DNA of 5,729 nt from an uncultured Solirubrobacter sp. (GTDB lineage: Bacteria; Actinomycetota; Thermoleophilia; Solirubrobacterales; Solirubrobacteraceae): NCBI GenBank assembly GCA_937871635.1, contig CALMNS010000316.1, positions 1 to 5,729 on the forward strand. Reading direction: 5' to 3'. Every line of letters starts with the position of its first letter. The first letter of the stretch is position 1. The position numbers and the translations under genes are program-made. The notes below the pieces were generated by a model. It was given only the letters and a program-made list of their open reading frames with translations, ran no database searches and was not told the DNA's origin. Below are positions 1 to 5,292 of the stretch, piece by piece.

Positions 1-490
1 GGGTGACGGAGCCCTGCCCGGCGTTCATCACGGCGACGCTGCCGGCGGCCGCCGCGGCCAGCTGGACGAGCGCCCAGCCCGGCCCCGAGAGCTTGAGACC
101 GAGGGCGTTGTCGAGCGACCACTCGCCCGGGCCCACGTCCGCGAGGGCGAAGACGGCGGCGAGCAGCACGGCGTTGTACTCCCAGCCCGAGTTCGCGACC
201 CACGGGCCGTTCGGCAGGTGGACCGTCCGGATGGCGGTGATCATGGGGCCCGAGATCATCGCGGCGCCCACCGGGGTGAGGAGCCCGGCGGCGAGCAGCG
301 CGCCGCCGCCCGCCTCCGATACGCCGGCCGCCACCGCGTGGCGATCACCGGGCTTGAGGCCGAGCGACTCGAAGAACTGGCCCGTGCCCGCGCGGCCGTG
401 ACCGCCGAACCAGCCGAAGAGCTTCTGGGTTCCGTGGCCGACGAAGAGTCCGCCGATGGTGAGCCGGGCAAGGGCGAGTCCGAGTTTCAT
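1..490 (-). CDS. DoxX family membrane protein (3' end outside window)
   Basis: This is an inner-membrane protein of the DoxX family, small four-helix proteins linked in some bacteria to redox or thiol stress; its substrate is unknown. 163 codons are visible, and the C-terminus lies beyond the left edge. The N-terminus begins MKLGLALARLTIGGLFVGHG and continues with QKLFGWFGG, the typical DoxX first helix and following loop (about residues 5-30). Further hydrophobic segments lie near residues 52-70, 73-88, 105-119 and 138-156. The start at 490 is preferred over the in-frame ATG at 499, because GGGGAGG (500-506) is 9 bases from the first and almost touches the second. The gene begins 32 bases after the stop of the upstream SDR gene, so it is probably the last visible member of the SPL-SDR-DoxX operon. 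Family assignment is good; the physiological role is unknown. Confidence 0.85.
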   Translation of the reverse strand, partial: MKLGLALARLTIGGLFVGHGTQKLFGWFGGHGRAGTGQFFESLGLKPGDRHAVAAGVSEAGGGALLAAGLLTPVGAAMISGPMITAIRTVHLPNGPWVANSGWEYNAVLLAAVFALADVGPGEWSLDNALGLKLSGPGWALVQLAAAAAGSVAVMNAGQGSVT

Positions 491-499
491 GCCGGGCAT

Positions 500-506
500 C
501 CTCCCC
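500..506 (-). promoter_or_regulatory. Ribosome binding site of the DoxX gene
   Basis: GGGGAGG on the minus strand, 9 bases from the ATG at 490. It decides the start codon, since the alternative in-frame ATG at 499 directly abuts it. Confidence 0.7.
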
Positions 507-521
507 GACTTGACTGCGCAA

Positions 522-1445
522 CTAACGCCCGGGTTGGGCCTCGCTGGGCTCGACCTCGCGCGGCCGCGGCTCCCCGCGCTCGTCGAGATAGTCGCGCCAT
601 GAGCGCGAGGGGGCGTAGCCCAGCAGGCGCCGCGCCTTCTCGATCGAGACGCCGCCCGCGTCCTCGCGGGCGAGCTCGCGCAGCTCGATGGCGCCGCTCA
701 GCCCGTGGCGCTCGAGCAGCTCGGGCAGCGTGAGCGTGGAGGCCGCGTCCGGTGAGGCGATGTATATGACCTCGTGGCCGGGGAGGTCCGAGCCGGCGGC
801 CAGCAGGAGCGCGTCGGCGAGGTCGTAGGCGTCGATGTAGGCCCAGTAGCCGGCGTTGGGCTCGTCGGGATCGCGGATCTGCGGCCCGAGGTTGCGCGCG
901 TAGTTGCCCTCCCACTGGACCCAGCTCGGGCGGATGGAGATCGCGCGCAGGTCCGAGCGGGCCACCGCCGCGTCGCAGAGCTGCTCGCCGAAGGCCTTGG
1001 CCAGCGCGTAGGGATCCTGCGGCCGCACGGGGTGCTCCTCGTCGACCGGCAGGTAGTCCGGCCGGAACGAGCGCTCGGGGAAGAAGAAGCCGGGCACCGT
1101 CTCGCTCGACACGTTGACGAAGCGCGGGATCCCGAGCCGGATCGCCGCTTCGAGCAGGTTGAACACCGACTGCAGGTTGTTGTGGAAGACGACGTGGGGC
1201 GGGTTGCGGGTCGGCTCCGGGATCGCCGCGGCGTGGATGACCGCGTCAAAGCCGCGCGCCAGCACGGCGTACACCTGGCCCGCGTCGGTGAGGTCGGCCT
1301 GGACGTAGGCCGGCTCGTCGTCGGCCGGGCGCTCGAAGACCGGCGCGCTGAGGTCGGTCGCGGTGACGGCGTGGCCCGCCGCCTGGGCGGTCGCCACGGT
1401 GGCGCGGCCCACCTTGCCGCGGGCTCCGGTGATCAGCAGCCGCAC
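522..1445 (-). CDS. NAD-dependent epimerase/dehydratase (extended SDR)
   Basis: A 307-residue cytoplasmic oxidoreductase or sugar-nucleotide epimerase of the extended short-chain dehydrogenase/reductase superfamily. The Rossmann motif GARGKVG is at residues 7-13 (GxxGxxG). Asp31 at the end of the second strand suggests NAD rather than NADP. The catalytic set is present: serines 113-114 in NVSSET, and Tyr146 and Lys150 in YALAK. The HAAAIPEP segment (71-78) is the usual strand-4 motif. The length is normal for the family. The start is GTG, 3 bases after the stop of the SPL gene, which implies translational coupling. The C-terminal tail after about residue 288 is charged and proline-rich, probably disordered. 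The substrate cannot be told from sequence; UDP-sugars or uronates are possibilities for this superfamily. Its place between a DNA-repair enzyme and DoxX gives no clear pathway. Confidence 0.9.
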   Translation of the reverse strand: MRLLITGARGKVGRATVATAQAAGHAVTATDLSAPVFERPADDEPAYVQADLTDAGQVYAVLARGFDAVIHAAAIPEPTRNPPHVVFHNNLQSVFNLLEAAIRLGIPRFVNVSSETVPGFFFPERSFRPDYLPVDEEHPVRPQDPYALAKAFGEQLCDAAVARSDLRAISIRPSWVQWEGNYARNLGPQIRDPDEPNAGYWAYIDAYDLADALLLAAGSDLPGHEVIYIASPDAASTLTLPELLERHGLSGAIELRELAREDAGGVSIEKARRLLGYAPSRSWRDYLDERGEPRPREVEPSEAQPGR

Positions 1446-1448
1446 GGC

Positions 1449-2549
1449 CTACGTCCAGTAGAGGACGCGGGCGGTGGGCAGCCGGGCGGCGATCTCGTCC
1501 TCGAAGAAGGTCCGCAGCTCCGTCATGAGCTCGCGAGGGTAGACGAACTTCCGCGCGCCGAACTTCGTCCGCTTGAGCGTCCGCACCTCCTCGTCCATCT
1601 CGAGCCTGGTGCGCGGGTACCACCCGGTCAGGACGCTCTTCGAGCCGGGCGAGAAGCGGTGGGTGATGAGCTCGACGGTCAGGTCGACTCCCGGAACCGG
1701 CGCGAGCGCCGCGGCGACGCAGGACAGGAGCTCGGCGTAGCCGTCGCGCCACCCCTCCACCGGCATGATCGGCGCGATGGTCAACCCCACCGGATAGCCG
1801 GCCGCGGCCATCCGGGCGAGCGCGGCGATCCGCCGGGGCATGGGAGCCGTGCCGCCCTCGAAGGCCCCGACCGCGCGGGCGTTGACGCTGAAGCGCGCCC
1901 GCGTCCGGCCGCGGTGGTCGAGCCCAATCAGCCCGTCGACGGCGTCGAACTTCGTGGTGAAGCGCAGCTGGGTGTTGTCCGTCCGCGCGCCGAAGTGCTC
2001 GATCGTCTGCGCCAGCGAGCCCGTCAGGTGCTCGATGCCGAGAGGGTCCGTGTAGCAGGAGGCCTCGAAGGTCGTGCCCTCGTCGGCCCGCGCCTCCTGC
2101 CGACTGGTGATGGTCCCCCGCCCGACGAAGGGGTCGAGGGTGCCCAGGATCTCGTCGAGGTTCGCGAAGGCCCGCGTGACCGGCGGCCCGGGCAGCGAGC
2201 CGGCCAGGTAGCAGTACTGGCAGTGCGCGGGGCAGCCGCGCGCGAGGTGGAACTGCCAGTCGGCGCTGGGCGGGATGGGCTGGAGCTTGCGCTCGCTCGG
2301 CGGGGAGACGACGACCGCGAGGGTCGACTTGGCGCGGCGGTAGGTCTCGCGCTCGTCGGCGCCGCGCAGGCCCGTCAGCCGGTTGGCCTTGAGGGCCTCG
2401 ACCGCGATCCCCAGCGCCTCCGCCCGGGCGACCATCCGCTGCCCGTGCGCGTGCTCGAGCGCCGCGGGGGTGATGATCAGGCGCTTGGGGCGCCAGAGCC
2501 TGGCGGGGGCCTCCGGGGCGGCGGGCTGGTCGGGAAGCGCGGTCGCCAT
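1449..2549 (-). CDS. splB: Spore photoproduct lyase family radical SAM protein
   Basis: A 366-residue radical SAM enzyme of the spore photoproduct lyase (SPL) family. SPL repairs the UV thymine dimer 5-thyminyl-5,6-dihydrothymine by direct reversal, using a 4Fe-4S cluster and S-adenosylmethionine. The cluster motif RGCPAHCQYCYLAG carries Cys106, Cys110 and Cys113 (CxxxCxxC). Tyr112 and Tyr114 match the two conserved tyrosines of Bacillus SPL. The segment FEASCYTDPLGIEHLTGSL (161-179) matches the family segment holding the hydrogen-donor cysteine (Cys141 in B. subtilis), here Cys165, so the key catalytic residue is kept. Later conserved blocks are TTKFDAVDGL, RFSVNA, GYPVGLTIAPI, EGWRDGY, ELITHRF and a C-terminal KFVYP region, all in family order. 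The N-terminal ~95 residues follow the actinobacterial SPL-like form. AGGA at 2559-2562 is 9 bases from the ATG. This is the first gene of the minus-strand operon. The family is near certain; the exact lesion repaired is inferred. Confidence 0.93.
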   Translation of the reverse strand: MATALPDQPAAPEAPARLWRPKRLIITPAALEHAHGQRMVARAEALGIAVEALKANRLTGLRGADERETYRRAKSTLAVVVSPPSERKLQPIPPSADWQFHLARGCPAHCQYCYLAGSLPGPPVTRAFANLDEILGTLDPFVGRGTITSRQEARADEGTTFEASCYTDPLGIEHLTGSLAQTIEHFGARTDNTQLRFTTKFDAVDGLIGLDHRGRTRARFSVNARAVGAFEGGTAPMPRRIAALARMAAAGYPVGLTIAPIMPVEGWRDGYAELLSCVAAALAPVPGVDLTVELITHRFSPGSKSVLTGWYPRTRLEMDEEVRTLKRTKFGARKFVYPRELMTELRTFFEDEIAARLPTARVLYWT

Positions 2550-2558
2550 GGGCTGCCA

Positions 2559-2562
2559 TCCT
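2559..2562 (-). promoter_or_regulatory. Ribosome binding site of the SPL gene
   Basis: AGGA (within AGGATGG) on the minus strand, 9 bases before the ATG at 2549. It lies in the 20-base gap between the SPL gene and the divergent gene starting at 2570. The out-of-frame ATG that ends at 2557 is therefore not the start. Confidence 0.55.
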
Positions 2563-2569
2563 GGTACCC

Positions 2570-2872
2570 ATGCGACGGCCCCGGCTGCGCGCCAACCCCG
2601 CGCCGGGGGCGCTCCCCGCCGTCAACGCCGACGGGCGCCCGACCCGGCCGGACAAGCTCTCGATCTGGCCGACCGACGAGGAGACCTTCGGGATCGACGT
2701 CCTCTACCTCGGCCCGCAGGGCGCCCGCCGGGCGGAGGTCGTCCGCCGTCAGATCGCCCAGGCGGGGCTCTCGGTGGCCGTCCGCCGCGAGGGCGAGAGC
2801 GGCTGGATCGTGCGCTTCGGGCCCGTGAGCCGCGAGGATATGCTCACCGTGCTGAACGGCTACGTGTGGTGA
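2570..2872 (+). CDS. Hypothetical 100-residue protein, SPOR-like C-terminus
   Basis: I do not recognise this as a named family. The first ~30 residues are Arg/Pro/Ala-rich and look unstructured; residues 31-100 look like a small folded alpha/beta domain. The part from about 52 to 95 has the pattern of SPOR peptidoglycan-binding domains: a helix with AEVVRRQIAQAGLSVAVR, then a GWIVRFGPVSRED stretch resembling the usual strand-GP-helix ending. No signal peptide or membrane helix is visible, which argues against a periplasmic or envelope SPOR protein, so the similarity may only reflect the fold. Codon use matches its neighbours and supports a real gene. No clear Shine-Dalgarno sequence precedes the ATG, so it may be leaderless. 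It diverges from the SPL gene with only 20 bases between them, and its last 29 bases overlap the convergent membrane-protein gene. Confidence 0.65.
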   Translation: MRRPRLRANPAPGALPAVNADGRPTRPDKLSIWPTDEETFGIDVLYLGPQGARRAEVVRRQIAQAGLSVAVRREGESGWIVRFGPVSREDMLTVLNGYVW

Positions 2873-3140
2873 CCGTCCGGTGGGCACGGCGGGCGTAGAA
2901 GAGGGCGATGGCGTAGAGGAGCAGCCCGAGCGCGGGGACGTCGGTGCTCGCGACGCTGGCCGCGGCCCGGTGCACGGGGTCGCCGTCGGGCGCGTAGCCG
3001 AGGACCAGCACGGCGACGAACTCGGCGAGCAGCAGCAGCGCGGCGGCCGCCTCGAGATAGCCGGGCAGGCCAAGGAAGCGGAACAGCATGAACGCCACCC
3101 ACAGGAGGAACAGCGTGGCGGTGCAGACGACCGCGAGCAT
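2844..3140 (-). CDS. Small three-helix membrane protein, unknown function
   Basis: A 98-residue hydrophobic protein that I cannot assign to a family. Three membrane helices are visible from the chosen ATG: residues 1-20 (MLAVVCTATLFLLWVAFMLF), about 28-49 (alanine/leucine-rich, with one Glu at each end) and about 66-84 (VPALGLLLYAIALFYA). A short Arg-rich tail follows (RRAHRTVTTRSRSAR), placed on the cytoplasmic side by the positive-inside rule. The loop between helices 2 and 3 carries GYAPDGDPVHR. An in-frame GTG at 3209 would add 23 polar residues but would sit 2 bases from the divergent nei start, so the ATG at 3140 is preferred. Neither start has a good ribosome binding site. The 3' end overlaps the convergent 100-residue gene by 29 bases. 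The clean alternation of helices and loops supports a true gene. Confidence 0.62.
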   Translation of the reverse strand: MLAVVCTATLFLLWVAFMLFRFLGLPGYLEAAAALLLLAEFVAVLVLGYAPDGDPVHRAAASVASTDVPALGLLLYAIALFYARRAHRTVTTRSRSAR

Positions 3141-3211
3141 CGTCGAAGGATGGTGGCCGATCGCGGGCCTGGCGTCGAGGCCCTGCTCACGCCCGCCATG
3201 CTGGCCCACCG

Positions 3212-4006
3212 ATGCCCGAAGGCCACACGATCCACCGGCTCGCGCGGACGCACCGTCGCGATCTCGCGCGCCAGCCGCTGACGGTGACCTCGCCGCAGGG
3301 CCGGGCGGCGGGCGCCGCCGCGATCCTCGATGGCGGCGCGATCGAGGCGATCGACGCCTGGGGAAAGCACCTCTTCTACCGGTGGTCGACGGGCGACACG
3401 CTGCACGTCCACCTCGGGCTCTACGGCCGCTTCCGCAAGCGGGCCTCCCCGCCGCCGGAGCCGCGAGGACAGATCCGGCTGCGGCTCGTCGGGGAGCGCT
3501 GGACGGCCGACCTGTCGGGGCCGATCGCCTGCGAGCTCCTCGATCCCGCGCAGGAGGACCGCCTGCTCGCGCGGCTCGGGCCTGACCCGCTGCGCTCCGA
3601 CGCCGGCGCGTTCGAGGCCTTCACGGCCGCGCTCGCCCGCCGCCGGATCCCGATCGGGGCGGCGCTCCTCGATCAGCGCGTGATCGCCGGGATCGGCAAC
3701 GTCTACCGGGCCGAGCTGCTGTTCGGGGCCGCGATGGATCCGCGCCGGCCGGCGCGGACGCTGCGTGGGGAGGAGGTCCGGGCGCTGTGGGACGCGACGG
3801 CGGCCGCACTGCGGGAGGGCTCGCGGACCGGGCGGATCGTGACCCGACCCAGACCTCCCGGCGTGCGGCGGATCGCTCGCGGGGAGGCGGTCTGGGTCTA
3901 CCGGCGCGACCGGTGCGGGCGGTGCGCCACCCCGGTCGAGCGGTTCGAGCTCGCGCTGCGCACGATGTACCGGTGCCCGGCCTGCCAGCCGGATTGGGTC
4001 AGCTGA
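3212..4006 (+). CDS. nei: Fpg/Nei family DNA glycosylase, Nei1-like
   Basis: A 264-residue bifunctional DNA glycosylase/AP lyase that removes oxidised bases, mainly pyrimidines in the Nei branch, in base excision repair. The start is fixed by MPEGHTIHRLAR: Pro2 is the Schiff-base nucleophile and Glu3 the general acid. Lys52 in AWGKHLF is the conserved beta-hairpin lysine, followed by HVHLGLYG (65-72). The helix-two-turn-helix is at about 150-171 (LLDQRVIAGIGNVYRAELLF, with Asn163). The C-terminal zinc finger uses Cys235, Cys238, Cys255 and Cys258 (CGRC...CPAC), and Arg250 sits on the hairpin that contacts the lesion. From memory, the whole protein resembles mycobacterial Nei1 more than Fpg. 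Nothing is missing. No clear ribosome binding site precedes it. The 3' end overlaps the convergent macro-domain gene by 8 bases. It lies close to the SPL gene, giving two DNA-repair genes within about 3 kb. Confidence 0.95.
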   Translation: MPEGHTIHRLARTHRRDLARQPLTVTSPQGRAAGAAAILDGGAIEAIDAWGKHLFYRWSTGDTLHVHLGLYGRFRKRASPPPEPRGQIRLRLVGERWTADLSGPIACELLDPAQEDRLLARLGPDPLRSDAGAFEAFTAALARRRIPIGAALLDQRVIAGIGNVYRAELLFGAAMDPRRPARTLRGEEVRALWDATAAALREGSRTGRIVTRPRPPGVRRIARGEAVWVYRRDRCGRCATPVERFELALRTMYRCPACQPDWVS

Positions 4007-4499
4007 GCGCGGCGGCGAACGCGTCGTGCGCGGGCTCGCCGAAGAGCCAGAAACGCGCCTCGACGACCTGGGGGTGCCGGGCGAGCGCCTCGCGGGTGGC
4101 GCGGACGGCGACCTCGGCCGCCAGCTCGACCGGGTAGCCGTAGACGCCGGTCGAGATGGCCGGGAACGCCACGCGCGCGCAGCCGGCGGCCGCGGCCAGC
4201 TCGATGCTCCGGCGGTGGCACGAGGCGAGCAGCTCGGGCTCTCCGTGACCGCCGCCCCGCCAGACCGGCCCGACCGTGTGGATGACGTGCCGGACCGGGA
4301 GGTCGTAGGCGCCCGTGATCTTCGCCTCGCCCGTCGGGCAGCCGCCAAGCGTGCGGCACTCCTCGAGGAGGCCGGGCCCCGCCGCCCGGTGGATCGCGCC
4401 GTCGACCCCGCCGCCGCCCAGCAGGCTCTCGTTGGCCGCGTTGACGATCGCGTCGGCCGCCGCGTCCTTCGTGATGTCCCCGAGGTGGAGCGTGATCAC
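3999..4499 (-). CDS. ymdB: Macro domain protein, YmdB/MacroD-type ADP-ribose hydrolase
   Basis: A 166-residue single macro domain. MacroD-type proteins remove mono-ADP-ribose from acidic side chains and deacetylate O-acetyl-ADP-ribose, the by-product of sirtuins. Visible hallmarks are GDIT (7-10), VNAANESLLGGGGVDGAIHR (19-38), PTGEAKIT, VIHTVGPVWRGG and PAISTGVYGYP (113-123). Asn23 and Asp33 match the catalytic Asn25 and Asp35 of E. coli YmdB, and the length is the same class. The GTG start overlaps the stop of the upstream RraB-like gene by 4 bases (GTGA), so the two are almost surely translated together. E. coli YmdB has also been reported to bind and inhibit RNase III, which is notable next to an RraB homologue. 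The tail overlaps the convergent nei gene by 8 bases. Family is near certain; biological substrate unknown. Confidence 0.94.
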   Translation of the reverse strand: MITLHLGDITKDAAADAIVNAANESLLGGGGVDGAIHRAAGPGLLEECRTLGGCPTGEAKITGAYDLPVRHVIHTVGPVWRGGGHGEPELLASCHRRSIELAAAAGCARVAFPAISTGVYGYPVELAAEVAVRATREALARHPQVVEARFWLFGEPAHDAFAAALS

Positions 4500-4864
4500 G
4501 GGGCCGCGGCCGCCTCCCAGCGGTCGAGCTCGCCGCCGTAGGAGCGCGCGATGGCCTCGAAGCGGGCCCGGAAGTCGGCGACGTTGACGTGGTCGACCTG
4601 CGCCTCGCCGATCGCGCGCACGCCCCAGCGCTCCTCGGCGTCCGACGGCGGCAGCCCGGCGATCTCGAAGCGGGCCGAGTGCAGGAGGCGGCCGGCCTCG
4701 AAGGCGAGCGCCTCGCTCGGGAAGCGCATGATGAGCCGGACCCTCCGCGGACGGGAGAGGTCGGCGTGGTGCTCGCCGCGCAGCCGGTCGAGCAGGGCGA
4801 GGTCCTCGGGCCGCGGCGATCCGCCGTCGAGGCTGATCCGGTAGTCCTCAGGCCGCTTGAACAT
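4496..4864 (-). CDS. RraB-like protein (regulator of ribonuclease E)
   Basis: A 122-residue soluble protein whose pattern fits the RraB family, which in E. coli binds RNase E and alters its activity and degradosome composition. Residues 24-70 read as a helix, then RRVRLIMRFPSEALAFEAGRLL (41-62) and SARFEIAG, the family's strand / helix / 'Gf-V' order. After RWGVRA (79-84) and HVNVADF comes a helix ending in ARSYGGELDRWEA (106-118), close to the YGGEYDGWEA ending seen in many RraB-like proteins. The first 23 residues are variable. The start ATG has GGAG 5 bases upstream (4870-4873). It is the first gene of a two-gene unit with the macro-domain gene (4-base overlap). The exact partner is uncertain, because the RNase E region contacted by E. 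coli RraB is not conserved in actinobacteria. The assignment is from recollected motif pattern, with no profile search. Confidence 0.68.
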   Translation of the reverse strand: MFKRPEDYRISLDGGSPRPEDLALLDRLRGEHHADLSRPRRVRLIMRFPSEALAFEAGRLLHSARFEIAGLPPSDAEERWGVRAIGEAQVDHVNVADFRARFEAIARSYGGELDRWEAAAAP

Positions 4865-5001
4865 CGTGTCTCCGGAGTCGTGCGAAGCGGGTTGCTCCGG
4901 CTATCCCCGCCGCGGCGCCTGCGGACACCCGAGGTTCACGGCGTGGCGGGCTGCGTCCGGCCGACGGTCCGGGCCATCAGACCGCCGGCGCCGGGCGAAG
5001 C
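4865..5001 (-). other. Intergenic region upstream of the RraB-macro operon
   Basis: This 137-base stretch lies between the RraB-like start and the end of the nucleotidyltransferase remnant. It must hold the promoter of the RraB-macro unit unless transcription enters from further upstream. I see no convincing -35/-10 pair, no RNA gene, and no hairpin followed by a T run. The only small structure is the CTCCGGAG palindrome around the ribosome binding site. Confidence 0.4.
4870..4873 (-). promoter_or_regulatory. Ribosome binding site of the RraB-like gene
   Basis: GGAG on the minus strand, 5 bases before the ATG at 4864. It lies inside the 8-base palindrome CTCCGGAG (4870-4877), so the site could be sequestered, though such palindromes are common by chance at this GC content. 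Confidence 0.55.
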
Positions 5002-5239
5002 TCACGGGCGAACCGTCGGCGGCCGGCCCGTCGCGGCGTAGATCGCGCGCAGGCAGGCGCGGCTCAGCACCGGCAGGCGGCGGTCCTCCACGTCGATCCA
5101 CACGGTGTTCTCGTCGAGCGCCACGGGCGTGGTCCACGCGCGCCAGCGCCACGCTGCCCGTCACCGCCCACGGCGTCCCAGAGCGCGCCAGGCGGTCCGA
5201 GATCCTGCCGAGGGCTCGGCGATGAGCGTCGGGCAGCAC
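5002..5239 (-). pseudogene. Remnant of a nucleotidyltransferase-like gene
   Basis: Two fragments of what looks like one gene lie in different frames. The 5' part, from a GTG at 5239, reads RISDRLARSGTPWAVTGSVA, resembling the first helix and GS motif (Gly28-Ser29) of small pol-beta-type nucleotidyltransferases. About four residues later, frame 0 turns into Arg/Gly/Pro-rich nonsense. In the +1 frame, from about 5139 to the TGA at 5002-5004, a sensible C-terminus appears: WTTPVALDENTVWIDV, then EDRRLPVLSRACLRAIYA and a GRPP tail, like the end of the same family. The aspartate motif expected about 10 residues after GS, and much of the middle (perhaps 80 residues, judged from remembered relatives), are gone. 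The junction carries a tandem gcgcca repeat (5140-5151), consistent with a deletion. Frame 0 remains open to 4901, but its sequence is not protein-like. The product is very likely non-functional. The family call is moderately sure. Confidence 0.6.
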
Positions 5240-5263
5240 GACGGGAACCTACGTCAGGCGTCG

Positions 5264-5276
5264 AGCGCCGGGCGCT
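5264..5276. repeat. Short inverted repeat upstream of the lipoprotein gene
   Basis: AGCGCC, one G, then GGCGCT: a perfect 6-base inverted repeat with a single central base, 16 bases before the lipoprotein ATG, in the 53-base gap between the remnant's GTG and that start. It could be an operator, but a palindrome this short is expected by chance in such GC-rich DNA. Confidence 0.25.
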
Positions 5277-5292
5277 GCGAAGATGTGGCGCG

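Noticed and set aside
1246..2655. A 469-codon open frame on the minus strand over the SPL gene
   Set aside because: It is the out-of-frame shadow of the SPL gene, which has the full set of SPL motifs in the correct frame.
774..2828. A 684-codon open frame on the plus strand
   Set aside because: It is antisense to the SDR and SPL genes, both with clear motifs. Its product is low-complexity Arg/Gly/Val/Asp sequence without domains, as expected from the complement of GC-rich coding DNA.
2477..4348. A 623-codon open frame on the minus strand
   Set aside because: It runs antisense to nei and the 100-residue gene and through the macro gene in another frame. The translation is Arg/Pro/Ser-rich noise.
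4026..4541. A 171-codon plus-strand frame opposite the macro-domain gene
   Set aside because: It is antisense to a gene with unmistakable macro motifs, and its translation is Arg/Asp/Gly repeats with no domain.
5243..5262. Possible ECF sigma promoter (GGGAACC followed by CGTC)
   Set aside because: The spacing between the two elements is about 9 bases instead of the usual 16-17, so it does not form a promoter.
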